A stretch of DNA of 64,000 nucleotides from Halichondria panicea (GCF_963675165.1 NC_087378.1:4769205-4833204); one strand, 5' to 3'. Positions 33,802 through 45,755 are shown, numbered from the stretch's first letter. Notes: a model not told the origin generated them from the letters alone. Translations and numbers: made by a program.

Positions 33802-34294
33802 GGACTGGGTCCTTCAATTATTGCTGATTCAGCTAAAAGGAAGCTCCGCCCACGCTTTTTACCAGTAATTGTGCATAAAAATGGATCTCAAACTGCTTAA
33901 ATCTTTAGCTCTAATTCCGGAGTCCTAAACGCTCCTTGAAGCACTTACTTTTTAGTGTAGTAGTTAGTTCTAAGGCTAGTACACACAGTAATATTCGGAA
34001 GGAGCCGTCTGCACTACGTAGAGTAAGTTATTAGCTTTTACATGTAAAAAATTAAGCTAGAAAACTATGTTTTATAGGTTGAAGGAACAGCTCCCTTCCG
34101 AATATTACTGTGTGTACTAGCCTTAGAACTAGCTACTACACTAAAAAGTAAGTGCTTCAAGGAGCGTTTAGGACTCCGGAATTAGAGCTAAAGATTTAAG
34201 CAGTTTGAGATCCATTTTTATGCACAATTGCTGGTAAAACGCGTGGGCGGAGCTTCCTTTTAGCTGAATCAGCAATAATTGAAGGACCCAGTCC
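33802..34294. mobile_element. Foldback MITE with TTAA flanks
   Basis: Arms of about 205 bp (33,802-34,008 and 34,086-34,294) are nearly perfect reverse complements around a ~75-bp centre. The ends read GGACTGGGTCCTTCAATTAT and its complement. TTAA lies at 33,798-33,801 and 34,295-34,298, so it uses a piggyBac-type target. It has no coding capacity. Confidence 0.9.
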
Positions 34295-34298
34295 TTAA

Positions 34299-35205
34299 CC
34301 CTTTAACCGTCACGGGCCACGATCGTGGCCCGCAATAGTGACTTTTTTTGCGAAATTCTAATTCTGCGATACTTAGGAAGTAGCTCGAACTACGCACATC
34401 CCTGTATAGAGGAAGAGCTGTAGAATCACGTGCAATTTAGTCTAGAATTTTCCAAGCCACGTTGCTATATTAAAATTTCATTAGCATCTTACCGCACGAA
34501 GTTTATAGCTATGGCTAGGTTGTTTACTTGTGCCGATGTGCTTGAACAGCTTGAGGACAGCAATGGCGATGTCTCCTCTGGTGATGACAGTAGGATACCT
34601 CCCAAAGGCTACCAGCTTTATGCCAGACGCTGATGAACTGTCTGGGACTGAGGACATGCATGACATGGACCTAGACGCTAGAGCTATGGACCAGGACGGT
34701 GAAAGACCAGGAGAGGGCTCACTGTGTGACTCTGGCAAGTAGTATAAGTATAGTATAGCCTGAATATCAGTAGTAAGTATAGTATAGCTAAAATAGAATT
34801 AGCAGTAATGAACAGTCTTTATGTGAGTTTGTAAATTTCATAGATCGTTCACGGATATAGTATTACATGTGCGTATTGTACTTCAAATTGATATATCTTA
34901 GCACTGTTACATTCATATGATGTGAAAATCAAGCTTAGTCAAGCCTTTATACCATATGATAGGCTGATCCATAAAAAAAAATGTTTGGATTTTATCTCAC
35001 CGCTGGCCGAGCATTTAAAATGATAAAAACGGGTGAGCGTAATAACCGTGGTTGTTATGGCAACACATGTTGCACCATTTTATTCCTTGTTGTATGGGCA
35101 TTCTATTGGTATATGGTTGCTAGGCATTTTATTGCTCTGAAAACCCGATAGAGAATTTACAGACATTTCACTTCGCTGTTAATTAAGAATCCGACGGTTA
35201 AAGGG
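34299..35205. mobile_element. piggyBac-derived non-autonomous element, family II copy 1
   Basis: Ends CCCTTTAACCGTC (34,299) and GACGGTTAAAGGG (35,205) are exact complements, flanked by TTAA at 34,295-34,298 and 35,206-35,209. The left TTAA is shared with the preceding foldback MITE. The interior has a plus-strand start MARLFTCADVLEQLEDSNGD followed by acidic sequence, as at the N-terminus of piggyBac transposases, but no catalytic core. Relatives: 40,260-41,062 and the split copy at 51,582-51,973 / 58,622-58,790. Confidence 0.9.
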
Positions 35206-35209
35206 TTAA

Positions 35210-36120
35210 TTCACTTGATTATAAATATATTATGTTCTCTAGAGTGGTATACGTAGTTTCTTTCCGTGAGAATCTATATTATAAATGAGAATCTATATAA
35301 ATACAAATGAACATTGCATAAAGTGTGTCCAGTTAAGCTAGAACAATGGTTACAAAAAAGGTGTACTTATCTGACATTCTGTTCACAAGTTTAAATAAGT
35401 AACAGATTACCGAAGATTTTATTCATTGATAGGGGTAAACACTGTACATCATGCAGTATCAATAAAACTGAGACACTATACACATGTACATTTACTCTCA
35501 AGCACTTACTTGTACAATCATGTCTCTTCAGCAGCAACAGACTGTTTCAAACGTAGTAGTCCCTATATTGTGATTACTGACGTATATGAACAAGCTAATT
35601 AAGTAGTCCAGAGGATACGCAGGATATGGAAAATAGTACTATACATAACAGTAAAGTAGCTAACCCATTATGCGCCAATTACGCCTATTGGCGTCACTCT
35701 GGTAAGTGGCCGACATGGCCGTTGACGCCAATTGGAGTCATATGCAGCGATCCGGCTTCTCTCTGCGGTAAAGAAACCAGGGTGAGGCTGCAGCTAGTTT
35801 AACGCTAGTTTAACGCTACGACTACGTCCAGTTACTGTTCAGGTAAGTATATATGCAGTCAAAAACTCATACTATGTAGAAAATATTTTTGCAATACCCG
35901 CTTGAATATGCAGCTACTTTACAAATTAAACGAGCATGCTGACTATAAAAAGGCGTGCCGTGGGCAGCTCCGACCGGAAGCAACCAAAAAAATGACAAAA
36001 TGGTAACAATGAATATTCTTGAGTCTTGCAAAAAGACACCCTTGACAGTTATAATGCACATTTTTACATTCTTCTTTTTCTTCCGCTCTCTCACGAGATA
36101 GTAGACACAAACTAAAAACA
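35210..36120. other. Intergenic, nothing recognised
   Basis: AT-rich; an 11-bp tandem duplication at 35,793-35,814. No gene supported. Confidence 0.4.
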
Positions 36121-36124
36121 AAAA

Positions 36125-36313
36125 ATGGCTGTCAAAAGTTTATTTCAATTGCCAACTGGGGAAAGAAGCCAACTGGGGGTTCCGGAGGTTCCACTGGAGC
36201 TAAAGTTCCAGACTGATGATACCAAGCAAGTCTTTGTAGGTATAATTGACAGTGCTAAGCGTGTTCTTGCTGCCAGAGATGCATTGGCCCAACATGAGGA
36301 TCTGACAAACTGA
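36125..36313 (+). CDS. Short ORF, possible first exon, unrecognised
   Basis: ATG at 36,125 opens a 62-codon frame (MAVKSLFQLPTGERSQLGVP, then VFVGIIDSAKRVLAARDALA). It looks coding. A parallel frame continues as DAVVEDVNINNSS to a GTAAGT at about 36,351, so a one-base change may have shortened it. Possible downstream exons follow acceptors near 36,710 and 36,944, but I could not build a consistent frame. Confidence 0.35.
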   Translation: MAVKSLFQLPTGERSQLGVPEVPLELKFQTDDTKQVFVGIIDSAKRVLAARDALAQHEDLTN

Positions 36314-37872
36314 TGCTGTTGTTGAAGATGTGAACATAAATAACTCAAGTAAGTAGTCCATAGTATAAACCTGCGAACGCTTTTTCGCTTTTTAATATTA
36401 ATTTTGTTGTTCATTTTTCATGGATAAAGTAGGAGAGTTGAAAGTCTGTAGGGAAAGACCTTTGTATATATATCTATCTAAATGAAGCTCGAAGAGTTTC
36501 TGTATAATTATTGTAGGCTTGTGTGTAGCAAAATAGGGGAATAACGAGAGAATAAAGTAAAATAAAAAGAAGTAAGCATTATCCGCCAGGGCCGATGAAT
36601 CCATCTAAAATGTTGTAAATTATTATGTACAGTGTATTCATTAATAATGGCACTGCATGTAGCTTCATTGCCTACACTGAGGCATCATCACCCTTTCAGT
36701 AACATTCTCAGGTCGCGTTGAAGGACGCTTTGAAGGACTGCGACTGCCTTTGCTTGTTGACATGCAGTCTCCCTGTGTACATCATCAACCTATGTAGAAA
36801 ATGTAAGTATTACTTCTCTAGCAATTATCGTATTATATCCCTAGCTTTTTGCTGGAGGGCCTCACTGTCTGGTGGCATGCACTCCACTTGCCCTATTAAA
36901 ATGGTAGTAAAGAATTTGATATTCATATAAATTCTTTTTCAGAATCGAACTTTCAGTGAATTTCCACAGTTTCAATGCCATCTATTATGCAAGAAAGAAG
37001 CAAGCTTCCTAACTCTTCCACAACGTGCCCTGGAGTATGCTCACTGCACTGGAGCTGGCTGGAGCTGGCTGAAAAGATTCCTTTATTGTGCATAGCCTTT
37101 TGCTGTATCTACATAAAATATTTGTCAGCCATTATGATAACAACAATTTTATTTTTTTGTTTTTTTGTTTCTGCTTCTGGTAAAAAAGAAAAAACTACCA
37201 AGAATGTATTTCCCTTCCCTTTGTGTATATTTTGGAGTGTTCACAGTGTGGAGTGAGACAGTGTGGAGTCAGTGTGTGGAGTCAGTGTGGAGTGAGTGGC
37301 GCTTATACGCAAGAGAAAAGCTTAAATGAAAAGTCAAAGGTCGCGCCCACGGCAGCTCTTTTTATACTCACTCTTTTTATACTGAAAACTCGCTCCGGGA
37401 TCCGGAAGTTGCAAATCCGGTAATCCAACATGCTCGTTTAAATATTAATTATTGGCATAAACAAACACTTTCTATATAGAGCTACAATCATGGCCAACAG
37501 GCCACACTAGACCAGTGAGGAGGAAATTCTGGACAATGGGGACCTGCAGAGATTGACATAGAAGATCTAACAGCTGAGTACAGTGAAATAGACAGAGACG
37601 TGCCAGTCATGAGGGCAGTGATGATGAATTTTCTGATCAATAACAGTTTAGAGAGGAGCTGGACAGTTACATTACTCCAACCAACAAATAAAATAGCTTC
37701 ATGGACTAAAAACAAGGACTAAAAAACAAGACCACAAATACAACAATAATTACAACAATTATTGCAAAAAAAAATGTAGATCTGGACAGGACATGACACT
37801 GAGGAATACTGCTGACCACTGTTGTGACAGTCCTACCATGAACGTCAACCTTCCTGTACAAAGTGTATTTGT

Positions 37873-37997
37873 GAGAGTACGTGTGAGTACGTGTGTGCGT
37901 GCGTATATGTGTGTGTGTGCGCGCGTTTGTATGTGTGTGTGTGTGTGATGTGTGTGTGTGTGTGTGTGTGTATGCTTGCGTGTGTGTATGTGTGTAT

Positions 37998-38028
<31 letters not shown>

Positions 38029-38072
38029 ATTGCGTGTGCGTGTGCGTATGTGTGTGTGTGTATGCTTGCGTG

Positions 38073-38103
<31 letters not shown>

Positions 38104-38157
38104 TGTGTGTGTGTGTGTGTGAGTGAGAGTGTGTGTGGTGGTGTGTGTGTGTGTATA
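37873..38157. repeat. Long (GT)n microsatellite
   Basis: Mostly GT dinucleotides with GTATGT, GCGT and GTGAT interruptions. Open frames on both strands (Val-Cys or His-Thr runs) are artefacts of the repeat. Confidence 0.98.
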
Positions 38158-38811
38158 ATTATGTGTGTGAATTTAGGCGAGGATGTGTCTAACCATGTAT
38201 TCCACCCTTGACAGAGTCGAAGGGGCACTGGGCAGTGACAGCAAGTACTCACGGACAGCAGTAGCCACAGACACAGATCTATTGTTGCGCAAAGAATTAT
38301 ATTATTGTTATACTTGATAGTATGTTTTCAAGGCTCAAAGAATGAAAGGAGAGGCTATTACTTTACACACATAATATGTGCCACTGTTCCTCTGTTCACG
38401 TTCACTGTACACGTTCACTGTACATATGTGGCCCCATCTCTGATTATTGGATCCAGCAACACCAACACGTAGTGTATGTACGTACACAAAAGGCTGCTTT
38501 TCAGCACTAAAAATTCTAGATACAACTACTATCTATCATGTACAGTCAGTAGTAACCATACAGCTTCTGGCAATTCTACATACAATGTAGGCATGCAACA
38601 CAGTACTGTAAACCGATTGAATTTTTAATGTTTTAATCTTACGGCCTGGCCTGGTGATGCAGGCCCTAAAGAAGACTCTAAACATTCAGTAGAGTCAACA
38701 CATACAGCTTAGGAAGCTAGTTATAGTCACCTTTTTGCCACTGCCAGTGCTGCCTCTGGTTATAAGCCACACCCAGTACCTTGTGACGATGAAGACAATG
38801 TTCAATGTTCA

Positions 38812-39147
38812 ATGTTTCTAATGAAGAAGGTTAAGCTGTCATATGTATGGCTACTGCTCGGGAACATACCATCACCTTTAAATGCATTAAGCTTGGCAGC
38901 TAGAGACAAACTCGAGAAAATACCAGGTACGATTAAAACCACAACCGATCAATGTTTGAAATTCCAAAGCTATTGTGTTGTGTTATTTGGAAGTGGTTTT
39001 GTATCGGCTACATTCGGCTACATTGTGCGAGAGCTTTTGGACGATGTCATCGGAGTCAAGTTTGACTGGATAAAGTACAAGACTAATTGGACATATTCAG
39101 GACAGTGGTTGCTTGCAAGTGATTATTTTAATTTTGTGATTACATAA
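38812..39147 (+). CDS. Unrecognised ORF, 111 codons
   Basis: It has a protein-like composition, with a hydrophobic segment YCVVLFGSGFVSATFGYIV (a possible membrane helix around residues 53-71) followed by a charged part. Upstream sequence in another frame (about 38,740-38,800) also looks coding, so the start may be missing. A 10-bp tandem duplication (39,004-39,023) lies inside it. No family recognised. Confidence 0.3.
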   Translation: MFLMKKVKLSYVWLLLGNIPSPLNALSLAARDKLEKIPGTIKTTTDQCLKFQSYCVVLFGSGFVSATFGYIVRELLDDVIGVKFDWIKYKTNWTYSGQWLLASDYFNFVIT

Positions 39148-39439
39148 TGTAGCTTTAATTATTAATGTTGAGCATATGAATGTTCATCGTGGCGCTTGAG
39201 CTTTAATAGCAGGTGGGTGAAAGGGTATGGCTTGATCAGCTTTTGAGCTCCATGTGAATTGGAGATACTAAAGGAAGAGTAGATGAGTGGAATTTCAATT
39301 CGGAAGCAGCTTTATGATTAAGACCTTTTGACCCTGAGACCCTGACGATCCTCCTCTGCTCAAGTACAGTGCAATCTGATAACAGAGGGTTGGCAATGTA
39401 GTGTTGTCGAACACAAATGGAGCCGTGGGAGTAACCTAG

Positions 39440-39660
39440 GTAGTGTCCCTAGTCGAGCCTGCGACTGACGATGTCGAATTGCCCCTAGACCCAGCTAGAG
39501 AGACTGATATGGTCGAAATGGAAATCCAAGGCGAATGCCACTCCTTCATGCCATGCCACTCACTGAAGGAGCAGGGGATTATCCAGCCATCCCAGAGCCC
39601 ATGGGCCAGCCCGATAGTGATGGTACGCAAGAATTTTGTAATTATAGCCAGAACTTGACC
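39440..39660 (+). pseudogene. Ty3/gypsy reverse transcriptase, N-terminal scrap
   Basis: LKEQGIIQPSQSPWASPIVM followed by VRK is the conserved start of gypsy RT. Only about 70 codons remain and the flanks do not continue the domain. Confidence 0.75.
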
Positions 39661-40013
39661 TCATTCTGCACTGGTTTGGGTACAGAAGTGGTTTGGGTAC
39701 TCTCTGGGACTGTGCAGGTACGTGGAGTAATAGATATGCATAATTATTAAGATGACAAGATGACTTTAATCAAAATGTGCTACTGCTCGTCAAAAACATG
39801 TGATGTGCTGTCATTAACAGTAATGTGTTAATCCGTATAACATTTAAATAGTCGAAATAGTCGTTCGTTGTATAGACGTGTTTTTAATTTGTGTTAAATG
39901 ACTTGTACATTTCGTTGAAATTGCAACAGCACCCAACAGCACCAAGCTAAATAACATAGAGCAACTAAACAACTAAACATAGAGCATCATATCATAATCA
40001 TGAACCATATGTG

Positions 40014-40255
40014 ACAGGGCCTAGGCAAACCCCCCTTAACGCGGCACTAATTAATATAGGTGACGCGCAGGCTACAATTGTTGAGATTTAAATACCAGAT
40101 GATAGAGCAAAGAATTGCCTATGCATTGATATTCTTAGTTTGCACATAGCTCGTTCCATGCCTGAGTTATGCGCGTTGGAAACTCAAAGTTCTGAAATAG
40201 TGGTATTGAGAAACGCCCACTTAAAGATTACTAAATTGGGAAAAGTAAGGTAACT
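40014..40255. mobile_element. MITE, GTGACAGG family (copy 3, one end)
   Basis: It opens GTGACAGGGCCTAGG at 40,014, and its interior from about 40,093 matches 1,006-1,150 (AGATGATAGAGCAAA, GCATTGATAT, CTCGTTCCATGCCTGAGTTA). It ends where the next element's TTAA begins (40,256). The second terminus is missing. Confidence 0.7.
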
Positions 40256-40259
40256 TTAA

Positions 40260-41062
40260 CCCTTCCTTTACCTACCTGTAAAAATTTGGGAAGCTTTGTG
40301 CAACATGTGTTGCCATAGCAACAACGGTTATTGTGCCCACCCGTTTTTATCATTTTAAATGCCCGGCTAGCGGTGAAGTTTATAGCTATGGCTAGATTAT
40401 TTACTTGTGCCGATGTGCTTGAACAGCTTGAGGACAGCAATGGCGATGTCTCCTCTGGTGATGACAGTGCCTATGAAGGAGAGGGGATACCTCCCAAAGG
40501 CTACCAGCTTTATGCCAGACGCTGATGAACTTTCTGGGACTGATGACATGGACCTAGACGCTAGAGCTATGGACCAGGACGGTGAAAGACCAGGAGAGGG
40601 CTCACTGGCAAGTAGTATAGTATAGCTAGAATATCAGTAGTGTATAGCTAAAATAGAATTAGCAGTAATGAACAGCCTTTATGTGAGCTTGTAAATTTCA
40701 TAGATCGTTCATCATAGATCGTTCACCGATATAGTAATACATGTACGTATTGTACTTCAAATTGATATAATCTTAGCATTCATATGATGTGAAAATCAAG
40801 CTTAGTCAACCATATGATAGGCTGATCTATAAAAAAATTTTTTTTATTTTATCTCACCGCTGGCCGAGCATTTAAAATGATAAAACGGGTGAGCGTAATA
40901 ACCGTGGTTGTTATGGCAACACATGTTGCACCATTTTATTCCTTGTTGTATGGGCGTTCTATTGGTATATGGTTGCTAGGCATTTTATTGCTCTGGAAAC
41001 CCGATAGAGAATTTACAGACGTTTCACTTCACTGTTAATTAAGAATCCGACGGTTAAAGGGG
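40260..41062. mobile_element. piggyBac-derived element, family II, rearranged left end
   Basis: TTAA flanks (40,256-40,259; 41,063-41,066). The interior and right end match 34,299-35,205, including MARLFTCADVLEQLEDSNGD. The left ~75 bp (about 40,303-40,378) is instead a reverse complement of the right interior (about 40,855-40,930), giving long subterminal inverted repeats. A 14-bp tandem duplication at 40,698-40,725 is single in the 34-kb sister. Confidence 0.85.
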
Positions 41063-41066
41063 TTAA

Positions 41067-42125
41067 CAGCTTATTCCTTAATGACGCAAATTTGCGTCAA
41101 CCGCGGCTATTCGGTTAATGAGTTTTTTGGCATTGTTGGACAAGAGGTATGCTCAACGAGATGGAGCCAGGAGAATTGGAACCTGCTCCACCGCATCACC
41201 ACCTTTCAGCACTCCAAGATGGATGATAGATGCATCCTTTCAAGGAACTCTTATACTATACGCCGCATTGTTACGTCAGGGTTACACCCCCACGGCCATA
41301 TTAATTTTTAAAAAATGGTTAGTTCTTAGAAAACTGCTCGTAACTCGAAAGCGCTTACTCGAAAGCGCTTCGACTTTTGATTGTGCAAGTTAGGCTAGGA
41401 AGATATACCAGTACAAGATGATGCTTACTATCTCGAAGGATTGGCTGTGATCTGCTTCTGTCAAGTGGTAAGTAGTAGTTGCGTATAATACTACTTTGTT
41501 ACAATGCTTTTTAGATTCGCTAGAAGCTTTATACCTTATTGTAGTAAGTATAAAGGAGTAGTGCTAAGAAGCAATATTATATGAGTGTCATAACCACTAA
41601 AACGCTTCCGCTGTACAGTACCTCTTCCACTTCATTTGCAAACTCCTCACCCTACCCTGTGAAACCATGGAAAAAGACGTAGTATTACTGTCTAATAATA
41701 GCTTCATAGCAATATTTTTGGTTGTCACTCATAATTATAATATCCTACTAAACAAGCTTCGACATGTAAATTTGTGTCTGGCAATGATTCATTGCGGAAA
41801 AAGACATAGGATTTCATTGTCTTGTTGTGCTTGAATTTCAGCATGCCTAAGAGAAACTGTTATTACTGAAAATCCAGGAATAGTGCACTGGTACACTGCT
41901 CAGAATACATACGACTACTTCTTGCTTTGGGGGTAGTTCTACCTCTGGTTCTGACTGAGCCATGTATACGCCATTTGATGCTGTGGCTTGAGCATAGTAT
42001 AGCTTCACGTGAATTGGAGATACTAAAGGAAGAGGTTCAATTAAAGTCCTCTGGAAGCTGACGATCCAGCAAAATTCTTATACTGACACCCGCACGGAGG
42101 TGTCCAACTACAGTATTACGTCAAA
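41067..42125. other. Mostly unannotated; possible coding scrap at 41,081-41,393
   Basis: Two overlapping plus frames at 41,081-41,393 look partly protein-like (LLDKRYAQRDGARRIG), but I recognise nothing and a 14-bp tandem duplication (41,343-41,370) sits in the end. The rest shows no gene. Confidence 0.3.
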
Positions 42126-42129
42126 ACAA

Positions 42130-42400
42130 AAGTTATGGAAAATAATGTAGTTCGAAACAAGCTCAATATACACCAATTTGGCTTCCTCAAACATCGCTCA
42201 TGCCTCAGCCAGCTCCTCATATTTTACTCAACCATACAAAATTCCTACAGACGTGGTGTACTTTAAAGCTTTCGATAGTGTATCCCACAACAAACTCTTG
42301 TACAAACTCTGGATATAACTGGCCCTCTGTGGCAGTGGTTCAGAAGCTACCTTGAAGACAGACACCACTTTGTAGAGGTGGAAAACAACCTCCTCTGGTA
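42130..42400 (+). pseudogene. Non-LTR retrotransposon RT fragment
   Basis: The plus frames give QFGFLKHRSCLSQLL, then FDSVSHNKLLYKLW and GPLWQWFRSYLEDR, the finger-palm region of CR1/L2/Jockey-like LINE reverse transcriptases. The FDSVSH Asp is the first catalytic residue. Frames are broken and the YADD box is not present. Confidence 0.75.
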
Positions 42401-42478
42401 CAACGCTCTGATGGGGCAGGAGATTAATAAAGCCACGGTCACCTGTGGCACACTGCCCTTACCAACTGGGCGTACCTC

Positions 42479-42711
42479 TTGATGGTACTGCACAATGCCC
42501 AGCTGACAACAGCAGGGGAATCCATCTTCAAGTACACTGGGGTTGCTGTTTTCACATCGTATGTTTTGGGTGCTGCCTTGTGCAGGTCTTTCTTACGGAG
42601 CATCGGCACCGGTATCAATCAGACCAGAGTGGCGGAGGGACAGGTTCCATGGGTCCTCCCTTTCACACAAGAACACACTGCAGATCAACTTACCAAGCTA
42701 GCAACTCAGCT
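42479..42711 (+). CDS. Unrecognised coding fragment
   Basis: An open frame (LHNAQLTTAGESIFKYTGVA, then FTQEHTADQLTKLATQLN) looks coding but stops where the piggyBac element at 42,715 has inserted at its TTAA. Probably retroelement-derived; family not identified. Confidence 0.35.
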
Positions 42712-42714
42712 TAA

Positions 42715-43137
42715 CCCTTTCCCGGCTTTGGACGACATATGTCGTCCAGCGGACCGAGATTTTTCAAAAATTTGCTGTGCACACTGTGTTGGAGCTATGC
42801 GCACGCTGTAGGTACCACATTGAGCTGCTCTTTCACATGGTATTTTCAACATCTTGCTTCGAGGTACGCTTCGTGCAGTACCGTCGAAAGAAAAGTGACC
42901 GTTTGATGATGACTTCAAGATCTTCGTAGTACAACCTCAGTGGGGTACTAGAGCTGCTAGATAGTGACTGGGATCGTAGCTAGGTAGGAAGCTACCTCAA
43001 GCTAAGAGCTGGACCAAGTTTCTGGATCTGGTTAGTCTAGAGTAGCATTTGTACAACATACTGTAGCTTCAGTATAGGTTTGCTTAGGCTATAGGTTTGC
43101 TTAGGCTAGTTAGTACAGCAGTGGATATCATGAGCCA
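42715..43137. mobile_element. piggyBac-derived element, family I copy 2, truncated
   Basis: It starts CCCTTTCCCGGCTTT after TTAA (42,711-42,714) and follows copy 1 to about 43,137, where it ends abruptly in the middle. It carries its own 17-bp tandem duplication (43,074-43,107), single in the sister at 6,556. Confidence 0.85.
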
Positions 43138-43140
43138 CCA

Positions 43141-44779
43141 GCATTTGACAGAGTACCGCATGGCTGGATACGGTACGTGCTCAAGATTGTCAAAATACCT
43201 CGAACACTGAGGAGGTGCATGAGAAAGTTGATACCACTGTGGCAGTCCGAGTTTTCATTGGGAAAAGGCGAATCCGTACTGATTAAATTCCGGCGAGGGC
43301 TATCACCTCTCCTCTGCACAGCACCGCTCTCCTGGGCCATGAGCCAACGAAGAGGAATCTGGAGTCCAAGTCTCGGATCACATTAAAACGAACGCTGCCA
43401 TCAGTTGGGGTAGTGTCAGGATCCATCGGCATGAAATTGAACATTAACAAGTGTGTCTGTGGTGAGCGGTGCACCACGTCACAGGCATCGTGACCATCAG
43501 AGGAATTCCATATCGAATAGCCAACGACAACGAACCAACAAGTACCTGGGAATATTGCAAGTAATCGCGTTGCGTTGCCTGACTGTCCAAGCAAACCTTA
43601 GGGACGAATATCTGAGACGTCTGAGGAAGATATGGGGTAAACGGAAAATCGAAGTCTGACCAGACAAAAACGTCAGGTACTACTTCGGATTTCTACCCTG
43701 GGATATCCAGGCCTTACAATCATTGGATCGCGAAACACGGCGCATCCTGAGAAATAACAAGGCTCACCGCCTCGATCGAACGGTTGTACTTGCCAAGGAA
43801 AATGGGCGGCAGAGCCTCTACGAAAATGCAAATGCAGTAGTGTCGTCTACCTGACTACTTCCGATGATCGCCAAAGTAGCGTCTTACTTGAGCAGTCGCA
43901 GTGTTCCGAAGCAGTGTTCCGAAGCATCATCAAGCGAGCGAAAGCATTCTTAAAGCAACGTAAAATCCCAGTGGTCCTCACAGCCTCGAAACCGCACGAG
44001 GGAAGGAGGTATGGCGGAAAGATACCTGACCCAAATGATGAAAAAAGCACAACAATTGGAACTCACAGACAAGCTCAAGGCTCCACGGGATATCCTGGAA
44101 ACAAACCCACAAGGACACAGAAAGCTGCTGGTACTGGATCAGGCCGGGCAAAGCGCCACAGACTCTGCTGCACAGTGTTGCTCACCAGAGCATATTGCAG
44201 GAGGCAGAGAGAGGATGAGCTGTGTGGGGAAAAGGCAGAAACCATTGGACATATCTTGTCGTCATGCAACGTCTACTGCAACGACACGACAAAGTCGTGT
44301 ACCAGGTTACCCGGGTTCTACTCTACACTACACCCTGCCTTCCTGGCCAGTGGACTGATTATCGGAACAGTCGGGGATATGAAGACGATCTTCATAGAAG
44401 TTGATACCATCATAACGACAAAAGAACGAAAAACAAGGATGTGCCGTGCAGACCGGATATAGTCATTCGTGACCATACCAGGAAGACGATCACCATTGTT
44501 GATGTTGCTGTAGCCTGGGAACCACTCATCCCAGAACGTGAAAAACAGAAGCGGGGCAAGTATGAAGCTCTTGCTCGTGACATAGTTAGCCATAAAGATC
44601 ATGCGAGTTACCAAATCATCGTTCAACAACCCTTTGTCTTCAGAGACCTGGGATCTGTAAGGAAACAACTGACAGGACTGGAAATCTTGGATGACCACCG
44701 AATCAGACATTTAATCACGAACTGCCAATCAGATGTTGTGCACTTTGCTGTTCGGGGGCACCTGTGCATGCATTAACAT
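43141..44779 (+). pseudogene. LINE pol C-terminus with R2-like restriction-type endonuclease
   Basis: The frames give RT-thumb sequence (FRRGLSPLL), then LDRETRRILRNNKAHRLDR, ENGRQSL, a Cys-His knuckle ETIGHILSSC, and RPDIVIRDHTRKTITIVDVA (44,446-44,505). The last resembles the PD...(D/E)-x-x type restriction-like endonuclease of R2/NeSL-class LINEs (PDI...VDV). At least five frame changes make it a pseudogene; a 13-bp tandem duplication at 43,898-43,923 is one cause. It lies about 700 bp upstream of the rDNA pseudogene. R2-type elements target 28S rDNA, but this copy is not at the known 28S site. Confidence 0.72.
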
Positions 44780-45506
44780 CGCGGATGCCACTTATATAAC
44801 TTCAGAGGTAAGTGGAAGTCTTACAAGAGCCAACTTAATGTAGCATTTCCTTGCAGACACGAAATTACTACTATAACATGCTGGAAATGTTGCACACTTA
44901 CCAAGTGTCGTTTATGCACTGGTGTGACATATGCCCTGCAGTTTACTGTTGGGTTGTTGCTACGCAATTATTTATCGTAGAGCTGGGACGTAATAATTAT
45001 GAGGTAAGACTGTAAGTATACTAGATTGGTAAAGTCATTGCGATATGCAGATCCTTGGTGCTGAAGCGAGGAGCGAATGACGGCGAACTATGGACTGTGG
45101 TTTTCTGTGTTTTTAGCTTGCGTTTTGTATGCTGGCTATATTTATTCATATGCTGCGTACTCTAATGATATATATGTATGTGCGCGCTTCGGTATTAATT
45201 ATCTTCGGATGAGCTTCGATAGGGGGCGTTCAGAGCAGTAGTTGGGATATACAGAATGCGGTGCACAGCCTATCGTGAGTTAGTCCAAGCCTGCCTGCAT
45301 ATGTAGTGGTGGGGGTGCTGATGCCGACAGTCTGAACCCCCAATTAGATAGTGCACAGAGTTGCTAGACAAAGGTCATGCCCTCTGTGCGGCTCATTGTT
45401 CTGCGCAACGCTTAGTGTATCATAATCCGGCCGCAAGTCGAACACTAACTGCATGTCATTGAATGAGTTAATTCAGGCTTGGTAACCAGTTACCCAAAAC
45501 AACACT

Positions 45507-45508
<2 letters not shown>
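44780..45508. other. Unannotated DNA between LINE and rDNA pseudogene
   Basis: I see no gene. The sequence immediately before 45,509 does not match the 18S sequence expected there. Confidence 0.45.
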
Positions 45509-45538
<30 letters not shown>

Positions 45539-45561
45539 GTGAACCTGCGGAAGGATCATTA
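45509..45561 (+). rRNA. 18S rRNA 3' end, fragment
   Basis: AAAAGTCGTAACAAGGTTTC and GAACCTGCGGAAGGATCATT are the universal 18S terminus. A 4-bp GTGA duplication (GGTGAGTGAACC) interrupts the normally invariant GGTGAACC. Only ~50 nt of 18S are present. Confidence 0.88.
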
Positions 45562-45674
45562 CTGATTGGCTTTTCGGCCCTTCTCTGTGCACCGTTTTCG
45601 GCTCGGTCGAGCGTGTGGTTCGCCAGGCTCCGGGGGAGAACAAAACACTTTGTCGTGAAAACTTAAAGTTTAAA
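45562..45674 (+). other. ITS1-like spacer
   Basis: About 110 bp between 18S and 5.8S parts, with no coding content. Its presence shows the source was genomic rDNA, not mature rRNA. Confidence 0.7.
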
Positions 45675-45755
45675 CAACTTCTAACGGTGGACCCCTCGAT
45701 GAAGATAGTGTGAATTGCAGAATTCAGTGAATCATCGAGGACGCAAATGGAGCAC
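45675..45755 (+). rRNA. 5.8S rRNA pseudogene with internal deletions
   Basis: CTTCTAACGGTGGA, CTCGATGAAG, TAGTGTGAATTGCAGAATTC and AGTGAATCATCGA are canonical 5.8S words in order. The stretches normally between them (TCTTGGCTCGCGCAT, and ACGCAGCGAAATGCGATACG between GATGAAG and TAGTGTG) are missing, so it is about half the usual ~155-160 nt. Confidence 0.88.

Noticed and set aside
37890-38252. Long open frames on both strands (Val-Cys and His-Thr rich)
   Set aside because: They are readings of a (GT)n microsatellite.
45060-45508. Upstream extension of the 18S gene
   Set aside because: The sequence before AGTAAAAGTCG does not contain the conserved 18S words expected there.
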